A DNA stretch of 64,000 bases from NCBI GenBank assembly GCA_965221735.1, contig OZ244910.1, positions 310,001 to 374,000 of the forward strand. The letters are read 5' to 3'. The translations under genes were made by a program, and so were the position numbers. Origin of the DNA: UBA2991 sp965221735. Lineage in GTDB: Bacteria; Chloroflexota; Dehalococcoidia; Tepidiformales; Tepidiformaceae. Below the pieces are notes generated by a model. It did no database searches. It was not told where the DNA came from and saw nothing but the letters and a program-made list of their open reading frames with translations. Shown here piece after piece: positions 57,694 to 64,000 of this stretch; the first letter of the stretch is position 1, and every line of letters starts with the position of its first letter.

Positions 57694-59327
57694 GGGCCGA
57701 GCGCGAGCTGCTGCGCCTGCTCGGGGAGACGCCCTTCCTCGACCGGCTGGAGGCGGCCGCCCTCTCCGGCTGGTCGCGGGGCGCGGTCTACGCCAACTGC
57801 GAGGCGCTGGAGCGAGCGGGGCTCGTCGCCTCGCTCCCCCACGCCTCCGAGCTCGTCGCCCCGACGCGGCGCTACCACCTCACCCACGCCGGGCTGCGCC
57901 GCCTCGCCGGCGAGGAGGGGACGGACCTGGACGGGCTGCTGCGAGCGCGGCCCCTGGCGGCGCACTGGCGGCGGCTCCTGCTGGAGCGCCTCGACGCCGT
58001 CGCCGCCGTCTACCGGCTCGCCTCGGCGATCGCCGGCCACGCCTGGCCGCTGCGCTTCCGCTGGTACCGCGCGCAGCCGCTGGACGCGGCCGTCGCGCTG
58101 CCGGACGGGCGCAGCCTCTTCGTCGTGCGGCAGGGCCACACGGCGGACCGCACCTCCTTCGCCAAGCGGCTCTGGCGGCTGCGCGAGGGACCGCGCCCGG
58201 GCGCCTACCTCGTGCTCGTCCCGGACCCCGTGCGGCTGCGGCACACGGCGCGGCTGCTGGCGCGCGCGCCCGCCCCCGCCTTCCTCGCCCTCGAACGCGA
58301 CGCGGTCGCCTCAGGCCCGGATGCGCGCGTCTGGCGCACGGCGGCGGGCTCCCCCTGGCTCTCGCTCGGCGAGGCGCTCGCGCACGTCCCGGACCGCCGC
58401 GGCTGGCCCGCGGAGGAGCCGCTTACGCGCGCGACCGTCCCGCGCGACCTCGGACCGGGCGATGCGCGCGAGGCGCCTGCCTGGATGCTGCCGGCGCTGC
58501 TCAAGCCGGCGGAGAAGCGCGTCCTCGGCCTCGTCGCCGACTGGCCGTGGATCGCGCCCGCGCACCTGGGCGGCCTGATCGGGTCCGGGCGCTCCCGCCT
58601 CGCCGGCACGCTGCGGCGGCTGCGTGAAGCGGGCCTGCTCTCCGGGACCCGCGCCCGGGGCCGCTCGCTCCTCGCCGCCAGCGACCGCGGGCTGACGCTG
58701 CTGGCGCGCCGCGACCGCGCCTCCGCGGCGGACGCGCGGCGGCGCTGGAGCGCCTCGCTCCGGGACCCCCACGCGCCGCCCGCCTGGCGCAACGTCTCCG
58801 GCCGGCGCAGCCGCCAGCTGCTGCGCGCGATCGAGCACACCGAGTCCGTGCACGCCTTCATCGCGCAGCTGGCGGGGCAGGCGCGCGCCCGCGGCGCCGA
58901 GCTCGTCCAGCTCGACCCGCCGCGCCGCGCCTCCCGCTACTTCCCCCACGACGACCGGCTCCACTCCGTCCAGCCCGACGCCTTCGCCATGCTGCGCTCA
59001 GGCGGCGGGGCGTCGGCGTTCTTCCTCGAGTGGGAGCGCCGCGCCGTGCACCCCTCGACGATGGCCGCGCGCCTCGCCCCCTACCTGCGCTACTACGCCT
59101 CGCAGCGCCCCGCCGACGACCACGGCGTACGCCCGGGCGTGCTCGTCGTCTTCGAGGACGACATCGCCGCCCACCACTTCCTGCGCGTCGCCCGCGCGGA
59201 GCTGCGGGGCGTGCGCGTCGACCTCCCGCTGCATGTTTCGCACCGCGCCCTGCTCGAACGCGAGGGGCCGCTGGGGCCGGCCTGGCGCTCGCCCGCGAGC
59301 GATGCTCCCGCGCACGCCCTCCCCTGA
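57690..59327 (+). CDS. Replication-relaxation family protein, candidate relaxase/nuclease
   Basis: A 545-residue protein of the Replic_Relax type, involved in replication of some Gram-positive plasmids. It begins with a winged helix (ERELLRLLGETPFLDRLEAAALSG) ending YHLTHAGLRRLAG, has a second one around 275-345 (AEKRVLGLVADWPWIAPAHLGGLIG), and ends in a nuclease-like core: PD at 429-430, then FLEWERR (Glu447, Glu449), the PD-(D/E)XK-like motif of this family. Overlapping the coupling-protein gene by 4 nt, it is the best candidate to bind and nick the transfer origin, since no classical relaxase is present. That role is inferred. Confidence 0.75.
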   Translation: MRAERELLRLLGETPFLDRLEAAALSGWSRGAVYANCEALERAGLVASLPHASELVAPTRRYHLTHAGLRRLAGEEGTDLDGLLRARPLAAHWRRLLLERLDAVAAVYRLASAIAGHAWPLRFRWYRAQPLDAAVALPDGRSLFVVRQGHTADRTSFAKRLWRLREGPRPGAYLVLVPDPVRLRHTARLLARAPAPAFLALERDAVASGPDARVWRTAAGSPWLSLGEALAHVPDRRGWPAEEPLTRATVPRDLGPGDAREAPAWMLPALLKPAEKRVLGLVADWPWIAPAHLGGLIGSGRSRLAGTLRRLREAGLLSGTRARGRSLLAASDRGLTLLARRDRASAADARRRWSASLRDPHAPPAWRNVSGRRSRQLLRAIEHTESVHAFIAQLAGQARARGAELVQLDPPRRASRYFPHDDRLHSVQPDAFAMLRSGGGASAFFLEWERRAVHPSTMAARLAPYLRYYASQRPADDHGVRPGVLVVFEDDIAAHHFLRVARAELRGVRVDLPLHVSHRALLEREGPLGPAWRSPASDAPAHALP

Positions 59328-59600
59328 GCGGGGCTCCGGGGATGAGCGCCTGAAGCGGCCCACCCCGGCCGTCTCCATCATCACTCCCGGAGCCGGTCCC
59401 GCACACCTTCCTCCCGCGCCCGAGGCGGCCCCACGATCCGGATTCGCCCCGGGGCTGTGATAGCCGCGATCCGGATTCGACGAATCACGCGGTCGGCGAA
59501 CGCGTGCGGGCGCTCCCGGCGGTACCCTATGCGGTGTGCGCGCACGGGCACAGCGGGGCGTTCGGGTCGCGGGAGCGGGCGGCGTCCGGGGAGCATGGGG
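59328..59600. promoter_or_regulatory. Intergenic region with CGATCCGGATTCG direct repeats
   Basis: CGATCCGGATTCG occurs at 59434-59446 and 59467-59479, 33 bp apart (about three helical turns), each containing the palindrome ATCCGGAT. The second copy overlaps ATTCG-A-CGAAT (59475-59485). The repeats lie between the transfer operon and an HTH gene, so they are probable operators for it or part of a transfer origin. No gene is supported here. Confidence 0.55.
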
Positions 59601-59966
59601 ATGAGCGAAGACGGGTACCGCTGGAAGGCCTTCGGGGCGCGCATCCGCGAGGCCCGCGTCGGCGCCGGCCTCACCCAGAAGCAGCTCGCCGAGCTCGTCG
59701 GCGTGCGCCCCCACACCGCCTGGTGCTGGGAGGCGGGGCGGATGCGGCCGCAGCGCCACAACCTGGTCGAGATCGCCCACCACACCGGCACCACCCCGGA
59801 GGAGCTGGAGGGCCGCGCCGCCGCCGAGGCGGCGCTGCTCAGGGAGGCGGAGCAGGCCTTCCACGACGCCATGCAGGGCCTGCCCCTGGAGGACATCGCG
59901 TCCGTCCGCAACTACATCCGCTTCCTCAAGTCCGAGCGCCGCAGGCAGGAACGCGGCCTGCGCTGA
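59601..59966 (+). CDS. XRE-family HTH transcription regulator
   Basis: A 121-residue regulator with a Cro/CI-type HTH at about 10-65: FGARIREARVGAGLTQKQLAELVGVRPHTAWCWEAGRMRPQRHNLVEIAHHTGTTPEEL. The C-terminal helices (ALLREAEQAFHDAMQGLPLEDIASVRNYIRFLKSERR) may dimerise. ATG 59601 is chosen because GGGGAG is spaced 7 nt upstream; ATG 59595 is an alternative. It is divergent in direction from three small HTH genes that follow and would act as a repressor of island transfer or excision. The repeats upstream are likely its operators. Confidence 0.8.
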   Translation: MSEDGYRWKAFGARIREARVGAGLTQKQLAELVGVRPHTAWCWEAGRMRPQRHNLVEIAHHTGTTPEELEGRAAAEAALLREAEQAFHDAMQGLPLEDIASVRNYIRFLKSERRRQERGLR

Positions 59967-60075
59967 CCCGCGCCGCCGCAGGCGACCATGCGCTCGCGCG
60001 CTTCCGGCGCATGGACGTGCGCGGCCCGGTGGCGGTGGCCGCCGCGCGCAGCCGCCGCCCGCACGCTCGCCACCT

Positions 60076-60375
60076 TCACGAGTCCCCTCCAGAACGTGGA
60101 GCGCCCACCCGGGCCTCGCGCTCGGCCGTCTCCGGCAGCAGGCAGTGGAGCAGCCCGCGCCCGAGCGCGAAGCGGAACAGCCGGTAGAGGTGGCCCGGAG
60201 CGGGCTGCGTCCCCTTGCGCCAGCGCCGCAGCGTGCGCGCGTCGACGCGCAGCGCCCGCGCCAGCGCGCGCCGGCTCAGCCCCGTTCCCTCGCGCAGGCG
60301 CTCGAGGCGCTCGGGGAAGTCGGGCGGGAAGCGCGGCGGCTCGACCCGGTAGACGTGATGCTGGCGCCGGCCCAT
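60076..60375 (-). CDS. Small HTH protein, paralog of next gene
   Basis: A 99-residue protein with an HTH (LERLREGTGLSRRALARALRVDARTLRRWRKGTQP) followed by GHLYRLFRFALGRGLL. The pattern LExLREx TGL ... VDxRxLxRWRxG...RFA is shared with the 97-residue neighbour, so they look like tandem duplicates. Start and upstream stop share one base (TGATG), showing coupling. DNA-binding regulation of the recombinase or transfer genes is likely; the exact target is unknown. It ends near a convergent regulator gene. Confidence 0.7.
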   Translation of the reverse strand: MGRRQHHVYRVEPPRFPPDFPERLERLREGTGLSRRALARALRVDARTLRRWRKGTQPAPGHLYRLFRFALGRGLLHCLLPETAEREARVGAPRSGGDS

Positions 60376-60668
60376 CAGCGCCGCCGCTGCGGACGCGCGA
60401 CGACCAGCTCCTCGCCGAGCAGCTCGCCGAGGCCCCCCGGCACCTGTGTCGCGAAGCGCACGAGCGAGAGCATCGCCCCGCCCCCGGGCGAGGCGCCCTG
60501 CCGCCAGCGCCAGAGCTGGCGCGGATCGACCCCCATGCAGATCGCCATCCGCTCCCAGGGCAGGCCCGTCCGCTCGCGCAACGCCTCCAGCCGCTGCGCG
60601 AAGTCCTCGGGCAGGAGCGCCACCCCGGGCGGGAACTCCGTCTCCGCGATCGCCCGGGCCCTACGCAT
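60375..60668 (-). CDS. Small HTH protein, tandem paralog
   Basis: A 97-residue HTH protein: LEALRERTGLPWERMAICMGVDPRQLWRWRQGASPGGG and LSLVRFATQVPGGLGELLG. It is a paralog of the 99-residue protein at 60076 by the shared RWR-G and RFA motifs. It overlaps the upstream gene by 8 nt and the downstream one by 1 nt, forming a tight three-gene operon. A role in controlling integration or transfer is inferred from location only. Confidence 0.7.
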   Translation of the reverse strand: MRRARAIAETEFPPGVALLPEDFAQRLEALRERTGLPWERMAICMGVDPRQLWRWRQGASPGGGAMLSLVRFATQVPGGLGELLGEELVVARPQRRR

Positions 60669-60900
60669 CGTGGTGCACCACGTAGAAGAGGTCGTCGAAG
60701 CGCGCCTCGAGCACGCGCATCATCCGCTCGCGCAGCTCGGCGGAGGGGTGGCGGCGTCCGCTCAGGATGAGGGAGAGGTAGCCGGACGTGATCCCGAGCA
60801 GCCGGGCGAGCCCGTTCTGGCTGAGGCTGAGGCGCGCCATGCGCTCCCAGAACGCCCGTGGCTTGACCTCGACCGTCAGGAGCGCGGTCTTACCTGGCAT
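60661..60900 (-). CDS. Small XRE-family HTH protein
   Basis: A 79-residue protein of the Cro/CI fold: WERMARLSLSQNGLARLLGITSGYLSLILSGRRHPSAELRERMMRVLEARFDDLFYVV. This is a full HTH domain with almost no extra sequence, like small phage repressors. ATG 60900 follows GGAGGAGGACCGCC. It overlaps the 66-residue upstream ORF and the next HTH gene by 8 nt. In mobile elements such small repressors usually control the lysogeny-like choice between maintenance and transfer. Confidence 0.78.
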   Translation of the reverse strand: MPGKTALLTVEVKPRAFWERMARLSLSQNGLARLLGITSGYLSLILSGRRHPSAELRERMMRVLEARFDDLFYVVHHDA

Positions 60901-61090
60901 GGCGGTCCTCCTCCGCACGCGGCCCGGCCCCCGCCCCGGGGCGCGCGCCGTTGCCTGCCTCCGCACCGCCGGCGACGGCGGCGAGGTGGGCGCGCGCGAT
61001 CAGCCGCGCGAGGGCGCGCAGACCGCGCAGGCGCTGCTCGTCCTGCTGCCTGGTGAGGGGGCGCCGGGGGAGTGCGTCTTGGGTTGGCAT
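60890..61090 (-). CDS. 66-residue Ala/Arg-rich protein leading the HTH operon
   Basis: An ORF from ATG 61090 encodes MPTQDALPRRPLTRQQDEQ then a basic helix LRGLRALARLIARAHLAAVA and a disordered tail. Its stop overlaps the next start by 11 nt. There is no strong ribosome site, so confidence is modest; composition alone could arise by chance in GC-rich DNA. The position between the 61143 dyad/promoter and the HTH genes makes it a plausible leader protein. Confidence 0.4.
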   Translation of the reverse strand: MPTQDALPRRPLTRQQDEQRLRGLRALARLIARAHLAAVAGGAEAGNGARPGAGAGPRAEEDRHAR

Positions 61091-61142
61091 CGCGCTGTCC
61101 AGGTGACGGGAGGGACGCCCGCTATATGTGAGCGCTCCGCTT

Positions 61143-61164
61143 CTGTTATACTTGACCGTAACAG
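61143..61164 (-). promoter_or_regulatory. Dyad operator overlapping a TATAAC -10 box
   Basis: CTGTTA at 61143-61148 and TAACAG at 61159-61164 form a 6-bp inverted repeat with a 10-bp spacer. On the minus strand TATAAC at about 61150-61145 would be the -10 of a promoter reading into the HTH operon. The dyad also lies upstream of the recombinase gene on the other strand. A repressor bound here could control both sides. Confidence 0.5.
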
Positions 61165-61308
61165 CGTGACGGAGGTCGGGCAACGTGGTTGAGGCTCGTT
61201 TGCCGTTGAATCGGCTGGATCACTTACTCCCGTGCGACAAGACCCCGACAACTGTGTGACTGAACGCGCTACCATATGATCAAGACGCGATCGCCAAGGA
61301 AGCAGACG

Positions 61309-63162
61309 ATGCCCGACCAGCGACCCGACCCCGTCCCTGCCGCCCTCTACGCGCGCGTCTCCAGCGACCGCCAGGACGTCGACCTCTCCGTCGCCGCCCA
61401 GCTGCGCGCGCTGCGCGACCACGCCGCGAAGAACAACTACCTCGTCGTGCGCGAGTACGTCGACGAGGCCGAGAGCGGGCGCGTCGCGGATAGACCGCAG
61501 TTCCGCAAGATGCTCGACGAGGCGGGCGAAGACGGCGCGCCCTTCGAGGAGATCCTCGTCTGGAAATTCTCCCGCTTCACGCGCAAGCGCGAGCACGCCG
61601 TCGCCTTCAAGTCGATGCTGCGCAGACGCGGCATCCGCGTCGTCTCCATCACCGAGCACGCCGACGACTCCCCCACCGGCAAGCTCATGGAGGCGATCAT
61701 CGAGAGCGTCGACGAGTTCTACAGTGAGAATTTGGCCCAGGAAGTGGCCCGGGGGATGCGCGAGGCCGCCTCGCGCGGCTTCTGGGTCGCCAGCCGCACG
61801 CCTTACGGCTACACGAAGAACTATGTGCAGGACGGGGCGAAGAAGCGGCCGCGGCTCGAGCCCGACCCCGAGACCGTGCCCGTCGTGGAGCGCATCTTCG
61901 CCCTCGCCGAGGCGGGCAAGGGCATCACCGAGATCGCCCGCACCCTCAACGACGACGGCATCGCCAACCCCACGGGCCGCCCCTGGTCCAAGAACGGCGT
62001 CCACATCCTCCTCACCAACGAGGTCTACACGGGCACGCTGCTGTGGGGCCTGGGCGCGAAGGACGGCGCTGCGCCCGTGCGCGTCGAGGACGCCTTCCCG
62101 GCGATCGTCCCAAAGGAGCTGTTCACGCGCGTGCAGTCGCTCATGCGCTCGCGCGCCCCGCGGCGCGCCCACCCGCGCCGCGTCGGCAGCTCCTACCTGC
62201 TCTCCGGGCTGGTCAGGTGCCGCAGCTGCCGCCGCGCCCTCTCCGGGCAGGACTCCAAGAGCGGGCAGTTCTCCTACTACGTCTGCCAGTCGCTGATGAA
62301 GCGCGGCCGGGGCGCCTGCGACGCGCCCCGCCTCAACGCGCGCCGCTTCGAGGGCCTCGTCGTCGAGCAGATCCGCGCCAACATCCTCACCGAGTCGAAC
62401 ATCCGCGACCTCGTGCGCCTCGTCGGCGAGGAGCTGGACGCCGTCGCCGGCGAGCGCCGCAACCAGCTGGAGACGATCGAGTCGGAGCTGGCCGACGTGC
62501 GCCGCCGCCTCGACCGCCTCTACCACCTCATGGAGACGACGGACCTCGACATGAGCGACGTGCTGCCGCGCGTGCGCGAGCACAAGGAGCGGCGCGAGCG
62601 GCTGGAGCGCGCCGCCGACGAGGCCCGTTCGGCGCTCTCGGAGCGGCGCGAGGTGCTCGACGACATCAAGACGATCACGGCCTACGCGGAGGAGATGAGC
62701 GAGTTCCTCGCCACGAGCGAGCTGACCGAGTCGAAGGCCTTCATCCGCTCCTTCGTGAAGGAGATCGCCGTCGCCCCCGGCGCCGCCACGATCCGCTACA
62801 CGATCCCGATGCCCGAGGACGGTCCCATGCGCGGCGGCGAGGCCGAGGAGGTGGCCCTCGGCGGCCCGGTACTGTCTACCGTCAAGTCTGGTGGGCCCGG
62901 GTGGATTCGAACCACCGACCAACCGGTTATGAGCCGGGCGCTCTTACCGCTGAGCTACAGGCCCTGCCGGCAGTATAGGCGCGCGACCGGCCTGGCAGGC
63001 GCCCCCGCGCGGTTCGGGACCGTGGCTCGCGGTATACTGCTTGAGCTTCGTCCCGAAGGCGCCGAACCAGGGCCCGACGGGCCCCGGGCAACATGCCGTG
63101 TGAAGGTACAGGCGGGGGCGACTTCTTCATGCTCGACAGTTTCAACAGCCGCGACACGCTGA
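61309..63162 (+). CDS. Large serine recombinase (integrase)
   Basis: The serine resolvase domain starts ALYARVSSDRQ (nucleophile Ser18), followed by the Recombinase domain (GYTKNYVQDGAKKRPRLEPD, RTLNDDGIANPTGRPWSKNGVHILLTNEVYTG), a zinc ribbon (LVRCRSCRRAL, YYVCQSL, GACDAPRLNARRFE) and a long coiled coil to about 480. Such enzymes integrate and excise elements between attP and attB with a 2-bp core. ATG 61309 has AAGGA 8 nt upstream. The homologous part ends near codon 520 (RYTIPMPEDG...GPVLSTV, about 62880); the frame then stays open through the antisense of a tRNA and into the aconitase leader. The real C-terminus is probably altered by the integration junction. Confidence 0.9.
   Translation: MPDQRPDPVPAALYARVSSDRQDVDLSVAAQLRALRDHAAKNNYLVVREYVDEAESGRVADRPQFRKMLDEAGEDGAPFEEILVWKFSRFTRKREHAVAFKSMLRRRGIRVVSITEHADDSPTGKLMEAIIESVDEFYSENLAQEVARGMREAASRGFWVASRTPYGYTKNYVQDGAKKRPRLEPDPETVPVVERIFALAEAGKGITEIARTLNDDGIANPTGRPWSKNGVHILLTNEVYTGTLLWGLGAKDGAAPVRVEDAFPAIVPKELFTRVQSLMRSRAPRRAHPRRVGSSYLLSGLVRCRSCRRALSGQDSKSGQFSYYVCQSLMKRGRGACDAPRLNARRFEGLVVEQIRANILTESNIRDLVRLVGEELDAVAGERRNQLETIESELADVRRRLDRLYHLMETTDLDMSDVLPRVREHKERRERLERAADEARSALSERREVLDDIKTITAYAEEMSEFLATSELTESKAFIRSFVKEIAVAPGAATIRYTIPMPEDGPMRGGEAEEVALGGPVLSTVKSGGPGWIRTTDQPVMSRALLPLSYRPCRQYRRATGLAGAPARFGTVARGILLELRPEGAEPGPDGPRATCRVKVQAGATSSCSTVSTAATR
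62889..62964 (-). tRNA. tRNA with CAT anticodon (Met or Ile2)
   Basis: Acceptor GGGCCTG/CGGGCCC (one G-T pair), D arm GTAGCTCAGCGGTAAGAGC, anticodon loop CTCATAA giving CAT, T arm GGTGG-TTCGAAT-CCACC, discriminator A and an encoded CCA. The variable region resembles tRNA-Ile2, whose C34 is modified to lysidine; elongator Met is the alternative. The gene is antisense to the open frame following the recombinase and marks the right edge of the island. Confidence 0.92.
63033..63084 (+). promoter_or_regulatory. acnA promoter and structured leader
   Basis: TATACT at 63033-63038 is a good -10 box, leaving a leader of about 85 nt. A hairpin GGGCCC-GAC-GGGCCC follows at 63070-63084, then CCGGGCAAC. 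No known riboswitch consensus was recognised. The leader may regulate aconitase translation. Confidence 0.5.
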
Positions 63163-64000
63163 CGGTGGGAGGGCGCGCCGTCGCCTTCCACCGGCTCGAC
63201 TCCGTCCTCAGGGGCGAGGCCGCCAACCGTCTCCCCTTCACCCAGCGGGTGCTCCTCGAGAACCTGCTTCGTCGCGAGGACGGGGACGCCGTCTCCCGCG
63301 AAGACATCGAGGCTCTCGCGAACTGGCGCCCCAACTCCCGCGACGAACGCGAGGTCGCGTTCGCCCCCGCGCGCGTCCTCCTCCAGGACTTCACCGGCGT
63401 CCCCGCCGTCGTCGACCTCGCCTCCATGCGTGAGGCGCTGGAGTCGATGGGTGGCGACCCCGAGCGCATCAACCCGCTCCAGCCCGTCGACCTCGTCATC
63501 GACCATTCCGTACAGGTCGACGCCTACGGCTCCGACGGCGCCTTCGCCCAGAACGTCAGCTTCGAGTACGAGCGCAACCGCGAGCGCTACCTCTTCCTGC
63601 GCTGGGGCCAGCAGGCCTTCCGCAACTTCCGCGTCGTGCCGCCGGGAACGGGCATCGTCCACCAGGTCAACCTCGAATACCTCGCGAGCGTCGTCTTCGA
63701 GAACGACGACACCGGCCTCGTCTACCCCGACACGCTGGTCGGTACCGACTCTCACACCACCATGATCAACGGCCTCGGCGTGCTCGGCTGGGGCGTGGGC
63801 GGCATCGAGGCCGAGGCGGCCATGCTCGGCCAACCCGTCTCGATGCTCATCCCCGAGGTCGTCGGCTTCCGCCTCACGGGCGCCCTCCCCGAGGGCGCGA
63901 CCGGCACCGACCTCGTCCTCACCGTCACGCAGATGTTGCGGGAGTTGGGCGTGGTCGGGAAGTTCGTCGAGTTCTTCGGGCCGGGCCTCTCCCAGCTCCC
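63129..64000 (+). CDS. acnA: Aconitate hydratase, 5' part (runs off window)
   Basis: About 290 residues of an AcnA/IRP-type aconitase are present: RLPFTQRVLLENLLRRED, RVLLQDFTGVPAVVDLASMREA, DLVIDHSVQVD, VPPGTGIVHQVNLEYLA, YPDTLVGTDSHTTMINGLGVLGWGVGGIEAEAAMLGQP, in the normal order. The enzyme interconverts citrate and isocitrate in the citric-acid cycle with a [4Fe-4S] cluster; the cluster cysteines lie beyond the window. It starts at ATG 63129 after a structured leader. Located just outside the island's right end, it is the first chromosomal gene there. Confidence 0.92.
   Translation, partial: MLDSFNSRDTLTVGGRAVAFHRLDSVLRGEAANRLPFTQRVLLENLLRREDGDAVSREDIEALANWRPNSRDEREVAFAPARVLLQDFTGVPAVVDLASMREALESMGGDPERINPLQPVDLVIDHSVQVDAYGSDGAFAQNVSFEYERNRERYLFLRWGQQAFRNFRVVPPGTGIVHQVNLEYLASVVFENDDTGLVYPDTLVGTDSHTTMINGLGVLGWGVGGIEAEAAMLGQPVSMLIPEVVGFRLTGALPEGATGTDLVLTVTQMLRELGVVGKFVEFFGPGLSQL

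Larger units (their letters stand above)
34976..62885. mobile_element. Integrative conjugative-type island, about 27.9 kb
   Basis: The interval carries a large serine recombinase, a type IV secretion operon with VirB4 and coupling ATPases, ArdC, RadC-like, SSB, Rad52-like, primase and helicase genes, several HTH regulators and a group II intron. The left edge lies within 34976-34987, where a chromosomal M50 gene and the island helicase gene are both cut. The right edge is placed between the conserved end of the recombinase and the tRNA at 62889. Ribosome sites and gene overlaps change character on entering the interval. No classical relaxase and no obvious direct-repeat attachment pair were found, so integration mode and mobility are inferred. 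Confidence 0.8.

Noticed and set aside
59328..59600. Possible CRISPR-like or short repeat array
   Set aside because: Only two copies of a 13-mer with no regular spacers; operators are a better explanation.
34976..62885. Short direct repeats as attachment sites
   Set aside because: Only weak matches (CTCGG...GTAC-type) were found between the two edges; no convincing att core can be named.
62889..63128. Coding status of the recombinase tail
   Set aside because: The peptide GWIRTTDQPVMSRALLPLSY is the translated antisense of a tRNA and is a known false C-terminus, so it is not counted as a domain.

Overview
The window reads as GC-rich chromosomal DNA from a bacterium, most likely a Chloroflexota lineage near Dehalococcoidia/SAR202. 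That placement is an inference from gene content (type III CoA-transferase, LLM-class F420-type oxidoreductase, CcsB, Aur1-like PAP2 protein, amidase), from a selenocysteine tRNA, and from many genes that appear to be leaderless: a TANNNT box lies 6-11 nt before the start codon and no Shine-Dalgarno sequence is present. No taxonomic search could be run.

Positions 1-34,987 are ordinary chromosome with short transcription units on both strands: a MazF-type toxin at the edge; ThuA and CaiB genes; a convergent Dam methylase/PD-(D/E)XK nuclease pair; Asd; an M16 lipoprotein peptidase; PAP2; a run of three proteins with clear family folds but no catalytic residues (11,153-14,013); a tandem nitrilase; tRNA-Ser(CGA); TrmO; GyrB; a secreted repeat protein; tRNA-Sec; CcsB; a 754-residue membrane protein; amidase plus ThiS/MoaD-like protein; TsaD; SPFH; AlkB under a LexA-type operator; and a LutA/LutBC pair.

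About 34,976-62,885 is an integrative conjugative-type island. Its left edge is a sharp junction that truncates both a chromosomal site-2 protease gene and the island's own SNF2-like helicase gene. Two operons diverge near 48.5 kb. The leftward one encodes DNA processing and defence evasion: a regulator, zinc-ribbon and primase proteins, a Rad52-like annealing protein, SSB, RadC-like and ArdC proteins, a frameshifted gene, a DUF6094-type adenine methyltransferase and the helicase. The methyltransferase gene is split by a complete group II intron whose predicted splicing restores the frame exactly. The rightward operon encodes a type IV secretion system: VirB6/TrbL-like, pilin-like, PrgI-like, VirB4 and coupling ATPase proteins, plus a Replication-relaxation family protein that may replace a classical relaxase. 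Four small HTH proteins and a large serine recombinase close the right end beside a CAT-anticodon tRNA. Island genes mostly have strong AGGAG ribosome sites and GTGA/ATGA overlaps, unlike the chromosome around them.

From 62,889 the chromosome resumes with the tRNA and the 5' part of an aconitase gene, which runs off the window.
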